From Microbacterium maritypicum (GTDB lineage Bacteria > Actinomycetota > Actinomycetes > Actinomycetales > Microbacteriaceae): a stretch of DNA of 64,000 nucleotides. Below are positions 42,640 through 50,880 of the stretch, one piece after another. The notes beneath the pieces are model-generated. The model saw only the letters and a list, made by a program, of their open reading frames with translations. It had not been told where the DNA came from and searched no databases. The position numbers and the translations under genes are program-made. Position 1 is the stretch's first letter; every line of letters starts with the position of its first letter. The stretch is from the NCBI RefSeq assembly GCF_041529975.1, contig NZ_CP168030.1, positions 620,001 through 684,000 of the forward strand, in the 5' to 3' direction.

Positions 42640-43776
42640 TCAGGGCAGGACGTGTGCCGTGATGCTCGCGCGATACACGTCAGGCGCGTGGCGGCGGAGT
42701 GCCTCCGCGCGGCTGTCCGCGACGGTCGACACGATCTCGTTCCACCGCGCGTGGATGTCGGTCAGCGCGGCGGCGATCGATTCCGCATCGCCTGGGGTGA
42801 CCAGTTGAGCGGTCGCGTAGCCGCCCGCTGCCTCTCGGAGCCCGCTGCTGTCACTCGCGATCACGGGGCGCAGAGCAAGGATGCCCTCGACCGCGGTGTT
42901 CCCGAACGGCTCGTCGACGCGGGACGGGACGACGAGCACATCCGCTTCGGCGAGGAACGGCCAGATCGTGGAGTGGAAGCCGGCGAAGTCGACGGAGACG
43001 CCCGCCGCTGCGGCCTGTTCGCGAAGGTCGCGCTCGAACCACTCGTATCCTTCGAAGACCGCACCGAGGAGCGTGACCTCGACCTCGCGACCCGTGGTGT
43101 GCAGCGCCGAGGCTGCCTCGATGACGAGGTCCGGACCCTTACGCGGAGACAGCCGACCGATGTAGAGCACACGGAGGGCCCGCTCGATGCGTGGACGGGG
43201 TGAGATCGGTTGCGGAGGCGAGGCGACGCCGTTGTAGACCACGTGTGAGCGGCGGGCGAGAGCGGGCAGCGCGGTGCGGATCGTGTCGAGACTGAACCGG
43301 CTGTTCACGATCGTGCGCTCAGAGGCCAGGTGGGGGGAGTAGAGGATGCCGTTCACCAGCTTGTTGCCCGACGCCTCGGCCTCGTGTACATGGCTCACCG
43401 AGCGGGTCCGCCTCAGCCGGGCGACCAGCGGCCACTGGGGGATGATGATCGTCGAGACGTACACGACGTCGGGGCGCAGCCGGCCGATCAGGCGCCAGGC
43501 TGCTCCGAGACCCCGGAAGGTGTCGCGGAAGAGGCGGGGCAGTCCGCGCGGGGTCAGCAGGACCTTGCGCAGAACGAGCATCGGGAGGATGACGACTTCG
43601 GCACCGGCCGCGCGCAGTTCCGGGACGAGAAGCCCCGAGCTCGGCAGTGCGACCACGACCCGTGCGCCCGCCGCGACGAGGCCGATCGCGCTCTCGAGCA
43701 ACATGCGGTCCGAGCCGAACAGCTCGGCGCCGGGGTGTACGAGAAGGACCGTGCGCTGGTCTCCGTCGCCGCTCAT
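42640..43776 (-). CDS. Family 4 glycosyltransferase
   Basis: A 378-residue GT-B enzyme with VLLVHPGAELFGSDRMLLE at the N-terminus, VLYIGRLSPRKGPDLVIEA mid-protein, and the C-terminal donor site VVPSRVDEPFGNTAVEGILALRPVIAS. It is convergent with the flippase gene (28-bp gap). The ATG overlaps the stop of the upstream DUF1972-type transferase (ATGA), which defines the start. It is the third gene of the minus-strand operon 46500-42640, after the priming transferase. Confidence 0.88.
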   Translation of the reverse strand: MSGDGDQRTVLLVHPGAELFGSDRMLLESAIGLVAAGARVVVALPSSGLLVPELRAAGAEVVILPMLVLRKVLLTPRGLPRLFRDTFRGLGAAWRLIGRLRPDVVYVSTIIIPQWPLVARLRRTRSVSHVHEAEASGNKLVNGILYSPHLASERTIVNSRFSLDTIRTALPALARRSHVVYNGVASPPQPISPRPRIERALRVLYIGRLSPRKGPDLVIEAASALHTTGREVEVTLLGAVFEGYEWFERDLREQAAAAGVSVDFAGFHSTIWPFLAEADVLVVPSRVDEPFGNTAVEGILALRPVIASDSSGLREAAGGYATAQLVTPGDAESIAAALTDIHARWNEIVSTVADSRAEALRRHAPDVYRASITAHVLP

Positions 43777-44969
43777 CGCGTCGCCGGATCCGCTGGAGTG
43801 GGCGACCAATCGGTGGTGCGCCGACGTGCCTGTCGAGCTGAGGAGTGGATGCTCGATCCCTCCGCGAGCCTGCGCGCGAGCGCTTCGTATTCGTCCGCGA
43901 CATCGTCCCAACGGAACCGGGTGCGCGCGATCTCCTGCACGGTCTTCCCGTGTGAGGCGGTCAGGTCCGGGGCGGCCTCCGCCGCGACGACCTGAGCTGC
44001 GACGTCGGCGGCGTCGGTGAAGAACCACCCGTTGCCGTCGAGCACTTCGCGGTTGAAGGGAACATCGAAGCCGATCACTGCCGTTCCGGCACCCATGGCG
44101 CGCAGGAGGGAAGGGTTCGTGCCACCCACCGAGTGGCCGTGCAGGTACGTCAGCGCATTCGCGTACAGGGCGTCGAGCAACTCCTGGTCGTATACGCCGC
44201 CGACGAGCCTGATCCGGTCGTCGCCGTCCGCCACGCGCTGGATCTCCTGGGTGTATCCGGCGCTGTACGGTGCCGACCCGACGACGACGAGCGGCAGCGT
44301 CGCGTCGCTGTCACGATAGCCTTCGACGATCTCCAGCACGTGGTTCTCGGGCTCGAACCTGGCCACGACCAGGTGATAGCCGCCCGGCGTGACTCCCATC
44401 TCGGCGACACCGCGTTCGGGGAGCTCTTCGAGGATCGGGGCGCCGTAGCGGATCATCTCCGTCGGCACGTCGAACTGATGGCGATAGTAGTCGGCGATCC
44501 CCGGCGCATCCGCGATCAGGGCGTCGGCGGTGCGGACGCCGAACTGCTCTGCCCAGCGATAGTAGGCCCTGCCGCGCGGGCCCCATTTCGACCGCCTCCA
44601 CTCGAGTCCGTCCATGTGCAGGGCGACGGGGGCGCGACGCATGCGGAGGAGCGGGAGAAAGGGCGAGTTGGCGGCATTGAAGACGAAGGTCGCATCAGGA
44701 CGGCGCCGAAAGACGAGGTGCAGCGCCGAGAGCCCGGTGTGGCTGAGCGTCTCGATCTGCTTCACGGGAACGGCAGGAAGGTGTACGACCCTCATGCCGA
44801 GGTACTCCTTCTCCCGTCGCTCCGATCCGCGGGTGTAGACGACGACGTCGTGACCGCGGTCCGCGAGACGGCGGCCGACTTCCTCGACCGCCGTCTCGAA
44901 TCCGCCGTAAGCCGCGGGCACTCCTCGGGTCCCCACCATCGCGATGGTGAGGCGGTTCGAATTGCTCAT
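43773..44969 (-). CDS. Glycosyltransferase with DUF1972 domain (rhamnosyltransferase-like)
   Basis: A 398-residue GT-B enzyme. Its N-terminus, IAMVGTRGVPAAYGGFET, is the hallmark of the DUF1972/WchF-type rhamnosyltransferases, and the acceptor domain has DGLEWRRSKW. The donor domain has VARFEPENHV and GHSVGGTNPSLLRAMGAG. In streptococcal capsule systems related enzymes add rhamnose to the first lipid-linked sugar, which fits the position directly after the priming transferase gene (gap four bases) and the presence of rml genes. Confidence 0.88.
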   Translation of the reverse strand: MSNSNRLTIAMVGTRGVPAAYGGFETAVEEVGRRLADRGHDVVVYTRGSERREKEYLGMRVVHLPAVPVKQIETLSHTGLSALHLVFRRRPDATFVFNAANSPFLPLLRMRRAPVALHMDGLEWRRSKWGPRGRAYYRWAEQFGVRTADALIADAPGIADYYRHQFDVPTEMIRYGAPILEELPERGVAEMGVTPGGYHLVVARFEPENHVLEIVEGYRDSDATLPLVVVGSAPYSAGYTQEIQRVADGDDRIRLVGGVYDQELLDALYANALTYLHGHSVGGTNPSLLRAMGAGTAVIGFDVPFNREVLDGNGWFFTDAADVAAQVVAAEAAPDLTASHGKTVQEIARTRFRWDDVADEYEALARRLAEGSSIHSSARQARRRTTDWSPTPADPATR

Positions 44970-44973
44970 CCGA

Positions 44974-46500
44974 TCAGTATGCCCCGCTGGGCTGCACCAT
45001 GACCTTGGCGGTGCGCCACATGATCTGCAGATCGTTCATCACGGACCAGTTCTCGACATACCGCAGATCGAGTCGCACGCTCTCGTCCCAGGAGAGATCG
45101 CTGCGCCCGGAGACCTGCCACAGACCGGTGATCCCGGGCTTGATGTAGAGGCGGCGGAAGACCGTGCCGTCGTATGCGGTGACCTCGCTCGGCAGCGGCG
45201 GGCGGGGCCCGACGACGCTCATGTCGCCCACGAGGACGTTCCAGAACTGCGGCAGTTCGTCGAGCGAGAGCTTGCGCAGCACTCGTCCCACACGGGTGAC
45301 GCGCGGGTCGTCCTTCATCTTGAAGAGAAGGCCGGCGCCCTCGTTCTGTGCCTTGAGCGCGGCGAGCTGCTGCTCGGCGTCGGTCTTCATCGAGCGGAAC
45401 TTGACCATCTTGAAGCGGCGTCCGTCACGGCCGACCCGCTCCTGGAAGAAGAAGACCGGTCCCGGCGAGTCGAGCTTGATCAGCAGCGCCAGCACCGGGG
45501 CGAGCAGAGCGATCGGGATGAGCGCCACAGTCGCCACTGCCGCGTCCAGCGCGCGCTTGAGCAGGTGCTGGCCTCCTTCGTACCGCGGGATCTGCACCTG
45601 GATGAGGGGCAGTCCTTCGACGGGGGCGAAGGAGATGCGCGGACCAGCCACATCGGTGAGTCGGCTCGACAGCACGAGTTCGGCAGCGGTCCCTTCGAGC
45701 TGCCAGCTCAGCTGCTTCACGAACTCGGGCTCGCCTTCGGGGCGGCTCGCCACGATGATCGTGTCCGCACCGACCTCGGCGGCAACCGACGACACGGAGT
45801 TCACGTTCCCCAGAACCGGGAACCTCGTGTCGCCGACCTCGATGTCACGCGCGTTGCCGTCGAGCAGCGTCGCGCCCACCACCTGGTAACCGGAGGCGCC
45901 GATCGGGTGCAGCGTGCGCACCACGTACTCGACGTCGTCCCGGTTGCCCACGACGAGCGTCCGGGAGGCGAACCGCCCGTGCGAACGCTGCGTCTGCAGC
46001 CAGTGGCGCCACATCCACCGGGTCACGAGAAGAGTCAACACACCGATGGGCAGCCCCAGCAGCAGCATCGGTTGCATCGACTCCCATGCGAGCAGCACCG
46101 CCACGATGGCGATGATCCCGAAGGCGAGCCCGCTGGCGTGGACCACGCCTCGGTACTCGGTGGCACTCGCGCGGAACAGCGCGGCGTCCCGCGTGTGCAG
46201 CCCGCTCAGCATGAGGTACCACAGAGCGGCGAGCGGAACGGCGCCGCTCAGCACCTCGATCGCCGAGACGCCGATGGACAGCTGGACTGCTGCCGCCAGG
46301 CCGACGGCGAACAGGATGACGGCTGCATCCGTCAGCCGCAGCCGGATCCGGTAGCGACGTTCCCACTGTCGGCGCCTCTCCAAGGTCGCCGAAGTGCGCG
46401 GTGTGACCACCGTGCGCGTCACCGACTTGGTGGCTCGCGGAGCCGCGACCGGCACGAAGCCCGTACGAGCGATGCTCAGAGCATCCTCGACGGAAGTCAT
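44974..46500 (-). CDS. Polyprenyl-phosphate sugar phosphotransferase (initiating transferase)
   Basis: A 508-residue WbaP/CpsE-type enzyme that starts repeat-unit synthesis by transferring a sugar-1-phosphate to undecaprenyl phosphate. The N-terminal half has four to five membrane helices and a central Rossmann-like domain. The C-terminal bacterial sugar transferase domain (about 305-508) has KRALDAAVA, GPVFFFQERVGRDGRRF, KFRSMKTDAE, LDELPQFWNVLVGDMSVVGPRP and KPGITGLWQV. It heads the minus-strand operon and is preceded by an unusually long leader (about 210 nt) with several G-loop hairpins, so its expression is probably the control point of the locus. Confidence 0.93.
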   Translation of the reverse strand: MTSVEDALSIARTGFVPVAAPRATKSVTRTVVTPRTSATLERRRQWERRYRIRLRLTDAAVILFAVGLAAAVQLSIGVSAIEVLSGAVPLAALWYLMLSGLHTRDAALFRASATEYRGVVHASGLAFGIIAIVAVLLAWESMQPMLLLGLPIGVLTLLVTRWMWRHWLQTQRSHGRFASRTLVVGNRDDVEYVVRTLHPIGASGYQVVGATLLDGNARDIEVGDTRFPVLGNVNSVSSVAAEVGADTIIVASRPEGEPEFVKQLSWQLEGTAAELVLSSRLTDVAGPRISFAPVEGLPLIQVQIPRYEGGQHLLKRALDAAVATVALIPIALLAPVLALLIKLDSPGPVFFFQERVGRDGRRFKMVKFRSMKTDAEQQLAALKAQNEGAGLLFKMKDDPRVTRVGRVLRKLSLDELPQFWNVLVGDMSVVGPRPPLPSEVTAYDGTVFRRLYIKPGITGLWQVSGRSDLSWDESVRLDLRYVENWSVMNDLQIMWRTAKVMVQPSGAY

Positions 46501-46720
46501 GCCGAGGCCCCTTGAGCCGTGAATGTACGCAGAATTCCCCAGTGCGTCATTTGATTCCCCAGATTTCCCCAGACCATGAACCCCACGTTCACGGCATTCG
46601 TCTGCGTCCCGACCCCTCGGGTCCTGCTGAAACTCTCTGTGATTCCCACATCACGGAGGGCGTTTTCACCGTCCCACACGGTGATCGCTGACAGCAGGCA
46701 CTGCAGACTTTCTTACTGTA
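46501..46720 (-). promoter_or_regulatory. Long structured leader of the priming transferase gene (four G-loop hairpins)
   Basis: A -10 TACAGT (46720-46715) predicts a leader of about 210 nt. Perfect hairpins on the minus strand: 46684-46666 (arms TCACCGT/ACGGTGA, loop GTGGG); 46654-46639 (arms GTGAT/ATCAC, loop GTGGGA); 46621-46608 (arms CCCGA/TCGGG, loop GGGG); 46591-46577 (arms TGAAC/GTTCA, loop GTGGG). Three CTGGGGAA elements follow (46572-46565, 46562-46555, 46542-46535), the last inside a hairpin with arms ACGCA/TGCGT. The remaining 46721-46809 holds only promoter sequence for the divergent ltrA-like gene. Confidence 0.6.
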
Positions 46721-46809
46721 GCGGAACCTCCCTATGAATCGGAAGTATTTCTTACGAATGGATGAAACCGGCCTCCGAACGGGTGTCGGGCGAGCGCTAT
46801 TCTGTGGCG

Positions 46810-47994
46810 GTGACCGCCGAATCCACCGCCTCGCGCTTCCGGCTCCGCACGATGTCGCCACGCGATCCCGCACAGCCGCATCGCACCGCGAGCACCCTCG
46901 AGCTGTTCTTCGATCTGGTGTTCGTCGTGGCGGTGAGCATCGCCTCCGCGCAGCTGCATCACTCGCTCGGTCACGGGGACTTCCTGCACGGCGTCACGTC
47001 CTACGCGATGGTGTTCTTCGCGATCTGGTGGGCGTGGATGAACTTCACGTGGTTCGCCACCTCGTTCGACACCGATGACTGGCTCTACCGTGTGACGACG
47101 TTCGTCCAGATGGGAGGAGTCCTCGTTCTCGCCGCCGGCATCCCCGGCGCGTTCGTCGAGGGGGACTTCACGGTTCCGGTGCTCGGCTACGTCGTGATGC
47201 GGGTCGCGATGGTCGCGCAGTGGCTGCGTGCCTCGCGCTCCGCCGGAACACTGCGTTCGGCGACGCGACGCTACGCGTTCGGTATCGCGGCGGTGCAAGT
47301 GCTGTGGATCCTCTTCCTTCTCATCCCGACCGGACCCCTGCAGTTGACCGCATTCGTGGTTATCGCTCTCATCGAGATCGGTGTCCCGGTGTTCGCCGAG
47401 TACCGCCGGCAGACTCCGTGGCATCCGCATCACATCACGGAGCGGTACGGGCTGTTCACGCTGATCGTCCTCGGCGAGAGCCTGCTCGCGTCGGCGAATG
47501 CCATCATCGATGCGCTCGACGAGGTCGAGTCCCTCGGCCCGCTGATCGCGATCGCGGTGCTCACCCTCGTGGTCACGGCGTCGCTTTGGTGGATCTACTT
47601 CTGGCCTCCTCATCACCGCGCGATCACGACCTTCCGCCGGTCGCTCCGCTACGGCTACACGCACTACTTCGTGTTCGCGGCTGCCGCGGCCTTCTCCGCG
47701 GGGATCGAAGTGGAGATCGACGTGCTGACGGGGGAGAGCCATCTGTCCAACCTGGCCGCTTCCTTCACGGTCACCATTCCGATCGCGATCTTCCTCATCG
47801 GCATCTGGTGGATCGCGATTCGAGAGAACGCGGACCGCGTCGTGAACACCGTCGTCCCTCTGGGGGCGGTCCTGGTGCTGCTCGACCCCGTGCTCCCGAT
47901 CCCGGTGACGCTGACCGCCTTGATCCTCGTCGGCATCGTCGTGGTGCTCGTGGTCCGTCCGCCGGTGGTGCGGGAGCGCATAGACAAGGCATAG
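46810..47994 (+). CDS. Low temperature requirement protein A (LtrA) family membrane protein
   Basis: A 394-residue membrane protein with about eleven hydrophobic segments and the LtrA signature near the N-terminus: PHRTASTLELFFDLVFVVAVS, followed by FTWFATSFDTDDW and the mid-protein ERYGLFTLIVLGESLLA. Function in this family is poorly defined. The GTG at 46810 is chosen because a -10-like TATTCT (46798-46803) would start the transcript at that codon. An ATG at 46762 is also in frame. It is divergent from the polysaccharide operon and probably not part of it. Confidence 0.82.
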   Translation: MTAESTASRFRLRTMSPRDPAQPHRTASTLELFFDLVFVVAVSIASAQLHHSLGHGDFLHGVTSYAMVFFAIWWAWMNFTWFATSFDTDDWLYRVTTFVQMGGVLVLAAGIPGAFVEGDFTVPVLGYVVMRVAMVAQWLRASRSAGTLRSATRRYAFGIAAVQVLWILFLLIPTGPLQLTAFVVIALIEIGVPVFAEYRRQTPWHPHHITERYGLFTLIVLGESLLASANAIIDALDEVESLGPLIAIAVLTLVVTASLWWIYFWPPHHRAITTFRRSLRYGYTHYFVFAAAAAFSAGIEVEIDVLTGESHLSNLAASFTVTIPIAIFLIGIWWIAIRENADRVVNTVVPLGAVLVLLDPVLPIPVTLTALILVGIVVVLVVRPPVVRERIDKA

Positions 47995-48073
47995 GCCGAG
48001 CAAAGGGCTCTGATCAGGTGCTCGGGGACCATGGTGACGCACCATCACCGGTCCGCCCGAGAGGAGCCAGATA

Positions 48074-49042
48074 ATGAGCATTCCCGAACCCACCCAGACC
48101 CCCGACGGCCCCGCATACGAGGGGCGACTGCTCGACCGCGTCGATGAAGAGGTCGTCGACCAGGGCGCCGCATTCGACATCCGCACGCTGATGAGCAGGC
48201 GGGGCGTCCTGGGGCTCGCCGGTCTCGGCCTGGGGGCCGTCGTGCTCGCGGCCTGCGCGCCGGCGGCCTCTGGCGGCGCGTCGAGCACCCCCGCACCGAC
48301 TGCTTCCCCCGGCGGTGATGCGGGCTCGGCGAGCGTGACCGAGATCCCCGACGAGACGGCGGGGCCCTATCCGGGCGACGGGTCGAACGGCCCCGACGTG
48401 CTCGAGGACTCGGGCATCGTACGGCAGGACATCAGCTCGTCGATCGACGGAGCGGCGACCGCCGACGGCGTGCCGCTCGTCTTCGAGCTGCAGATCCTCG
48501 ATCTCGCGAACGGGGGCGTTCCCTTCGCCGGGGTTGCGGTCTACGCGTGGCACTGCACTGCTCAGGGCGAATACTCGATGTACTCCTCCGGCCTGGAAGA
48601 CGTCACGTACCTGCGTGGTGTGCAGGTGGCCGACGCCGACGGCACGGTGTCGTTCACCTCCGTCTTCCCCGGCTGCTACTCCGGCCGCTGGCCGCACATC
48701 CACTTCGAGATCTACCCGGACGTCGCGTCGATCACCGACTCGACGACGGCGATCGCCACGTCGCAGCTGGCCCTTCCGCAGGCGGCCTGCTCGGCCGTGT
48801 ACGCCGAGTCGGCGTACGACGGATCTGCACGGAACCTCGCGCAGATCACGCTCGCGAGCGACAACGTGTTCGGTGACGACTCCGGTGCCCTCCAGGTCGC
48901 GACGGTCAGCGGGAGCGTTTCGGCGGGCTACGCCGCCTCCCTGGTGGTCGGCGTCGACACGACGACGACACCCACTGCCGGCGCCGCGCCCGGGGGCGGC
49001 GAGGGAGGACCGGGAGGCGGCGGGGAGCCCCCGGCGAACTGA
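48074..49042 (+). CDS. Exported intradiol ring-cleavage dioxygenase-like lipoprotein
   Basis: A 322-residue protein. A cytoplasmic leader of about 38 residues is followed by SRRGVLGLAG, a hydrophobic stretch and the lipobox LAAC, compatible with Tat export and lipid attachment. The mature domain matches intradiol dioxygenases: DETAGPYPGDG at the start of the domain and GCYSGRWPHIHFEIY, which supplies Tyr and two His ligands for non-haem iron. A Gly/Pro-rich tail ends the protein. Homologues are annotated as protocatechuate dioxygenase-like, but extracellular substrates are unknown. It is monocistronic. Confidence 0.87.
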   Translation: MSIPEPTQTPDGPAYEGRLLDRVDEEVVDQGAAFDIRTLMSRRGVLGLAGLGLGAVVLAACAPAASGGASSTPAPTASPGGDAGSASVTEIPDETAGPYPGDGSNGPDVLEDSGIVRQDISSSIDGAATADGVPLVFELQILDLANGGVPFAGVAVYAWHCTAQGEYSMYSSGLEDVTYLRGVQVADADGTVSFTSVFPGCYSGRWPHIHFEIYPDVASITDSTTAIATSQLALPQAACSAVYAESAYDGSARNLAQITLASDNVFGDDSGALQVATVSGSVSAGYAASLVVGVDTTTTPTAGAAPGGGEGGPGGGGEPPAN

Positions 49043-49231
49043 CCGCGACACGGGCAGTTTCGAGGCCGGAGGATGGTCTGCTATGCTGATCATGCAACGT
49101 GTGTGCTTCGCCCCTCTCGGCCGCCACGTCGCCACTGATCAGGGCCGTAAAGGACCGCGCACATCGATGCGTGCGGTATCCGCCTCGATCTCACATCTTG
49201 CGGAGCGCCGACGCGTGTCCGCCACACAGCA

Positions 49232-49528
49232 ATGAGCATCACCATGAGCACGACCACCTTTCCCCCATCAGATCCGTTGACCTGGAAGCAGGCCGACACC
49301 GATGTGCACGTCGCGACGCGTGCCGGCGAATTCGCCGGCTTCGTCGAGTTCGACGGCACCACGCACCTCGTACGCGACAACCACGGTGCCGATCTCGGTG
49401 CCTTCGAGGCCCTCGAGGATGCGTTCCGCGCACTCGAGGACGCGCACGCGCCCACGCGTAATGGATCCGCCTTCTCCCCGATCCTTCCGCGGGCATGGCG
49501 GCGCAAGACGCGCCGCGCTCGCGCCTGA
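49232..49528 (+). CDS. Small conserved-type hypothetical protein
   Basis: A 98-residue protein with a compact first 75 residues (TDVHVATRAGEFAGFVEFDG, then HLVRDNHGADLGAFEALEDA) and a basic C-terminal tail (RAWRRKTRRARA). It has no signal peptide or membrane segment. An alternative ATG at 49244 would remove four residues; neither has a clear ribosome-binding site. The 189-bp gap before it contains a promoter-like TATGCT but nothing else I can name. The codon pattern fits a real gene. Confidence 0.55.
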   Translation: MSITMSTTTFPPSDPLTWKQADTDVHVATRAGEFAGFVEFDGTTHLVRDNHGADLGAFEALEDAFRALEDAHAPTRNGSAFSPILPRAWRRKTRRARA

Positions 49529-49622
49529 AATCAAGGGCTTCACGCACACTGAAAGCGGTCCGTCAAGGGGTGCGGATGTATTCCCGAAGGCGCATGCGGG
49601 CAGGGCTACTGTGAGGTAAGCG

Positions 49623-50795
49623 TTGGGCAACTGCCTTGGGCTTCCACAGCTCAAGGGCTCCGATCGTCAGGAGAAGATCATCTCCATCACACAGATCGAA
49701 CCGACCGCGGCAACGCTGGGTCCGATTCGTCAGACGTACTCCGGCAACGCGGACTTCCCCCCGATGGCCAAGGCATACAAGCAGGTGTCCCAGGTCGTCA
49801 AGGAGACGGGACTCCTCGGCCGCACGCAGTGGTTCTACGTCTTCGTCGCCGCCGGGCTCGCCGTCGCCCTCGGTGGCCTCATCACGGGCTTCATCCTGCT
49901 CGGCGACAGCTGGTTCCAGCTGCTCATCGCCGCGGGACTCGGCATCGTCCTGACTCAGATCGCGTTCCTCGGACATGAGGCCGCGCACCGTCAGATCCTC
50001 ACCACAGGGCCGGCGAACTTCAAGCTCGCCCGCATCGTCATCGCCAGCATCGGCATGAGCTACTCGTGGTGGGACTCGAAGCACACCAAGCATCACGGAA
50101 ACCCGAACCAGGTCGGCAAGGACCCCGACATCGAGGTCGACACGATCTCGTTCCTCGAAGAGGACGCCGCGAAGGCGAAGGGCCTGATCAAGCTGATCAC
50201 CCGCAAGCAGGGCTGGCTCTTCTTCCCGTTGCTCACGCTGGAGGGACTGAACCTCCACTTCCTCGGCCTGAAGTACCTCCTCACCACGAAGAACGTGAAG
50301 GGTCGCTGGACCGAGCTCAGCATCATCACGCTGCGATTCGCCCTCATCCTCGTTCCCGTGTTCATGATGCTTCCGCTCGGTATGGCATTCGCCTTCATGG
50401 GCGTGCAGATGGCCGTCTTCGGCGTCTACATGGGAGCCGCATTCGCACCGAACCACAAGGGCATGCCGATCATCGAGCCCGGTGCCCGTCTCGACTTCTT
50501 CACCAAGCAGGTCCGCACCTCCCGCAACATCAGCGGTGGATGGTGGACGACCTGGCTCATGGGCGGCCTCAACTACCAGGTGGAGCACCACCTCTTCCCG
50601 AGCATGCCGCGACCGCACCTGGCGAAGGCGCGCGAGATCGTGCGTGACTACTGCGCGGCGAACAACGTGCCGTACACGGAGACCAGCCTCGGCCGCTCGT
50701 ACATGATCGTGATCGAGTACCTGAACCGTGTCGGACTCTCCGCCGGCGCAGACCCCTTCGACTGCCCTGCAGTGGCGCAGTTCGGGCGGCCGTAG
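49623..50795 (+). CDS. Membrane fatty-acid desaturase
   Basis: Up to 390 residues, integral membrane, with the three histidine boxes of acyl-lipid desaturases: HEAAH (about 118), HTKHH (about 154) and QVEHH (about 319). It introduces double bases-to-be C=C bonds into membrane acyl chains, using a di-iron centre. The start is odd. The only TTG is at 49623 and the first ATG at 49764 is deep inside the conserved region. The best ribosome-binding site, AGGAGAAG (49669-49676), precedes two ATC codons (49677, 49680), so a rare ATC start giving SITQIEPT... is possible. The gene stands alone and converges on the DivIVA-like gene. Confidence 0.87.
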   Translation: MGNCLGLPQLKGSDRQEKIISITQIEPTAATLGPIRQTYSGNADFPPMAKAYKQVSQVVKETGLLGRTQWFYVFVAAGLAVALGGLITGFILLGDSWFQLLIAAGLGIVLTQIAFLGHEAAHRQILTTGPANFKLARIVIASIGMSYSWWDSKHTKHHGNPNQVGKDPDIEVDTISFLEEDAAKAKGLIKLITRKQGWLFFPLLTLEGLNLHFLGLKYLLTTKNVKGRWTELSIITLRFALILVPVFMMLPLGMAFAFMGVQMAVFGVYMGAAFAPNHKGMPIIEPGARLDFFTKQVRTSRNISGGWWTTWLMGGLNYQVEHHLFPSMPRPHLAKAREIVRDYCAANNVPYTETSLGRSYMIVIEYLNRVGLSAGADPFDCPAVAQFGRP

Positions 50796-50828
50796 CCCTC
50801 AGACATCACCGGGCCTGATCAGTCCGGC

Positions 50829-50873
50829 AACGACAGAGGCGCGAGCAGGAATCCTGCTCGCGCCTCTGTCGTT
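50829..50873. terminator. Bidirectional terminator with 21-bp stem
   Basis: Perfect inverted repeat, arms beginning AACGACAGAGGCGCGAGC, loop AAT, with A/T at the outer ends. It lies between the convergent desaturase and DivIVA-like genes and can serve both. Confidence 0.9.
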
Positions 50874-50880
50874 CGTGCGT

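Noticed and set aside
46497..46679. 60-residue leader-peptide frame ending ATGA on the priming transferase start
   Set aside because: It begins at a GTG inside a hairpin without a ribosome-binding site, and its only regularity (repeated W-G-N/I) follows from the CTGGGGAA elements. A leader peptide remains possible but the hairpin pattern explains the region better.
46501..46720. CsrA-type binding sites in the G-loop hairpins
   Set aside because: Several loops (GTGGG followed by G or T, GGGG followed by T) lack the required GGA, and CsrA is not typical of Actinobacteria.
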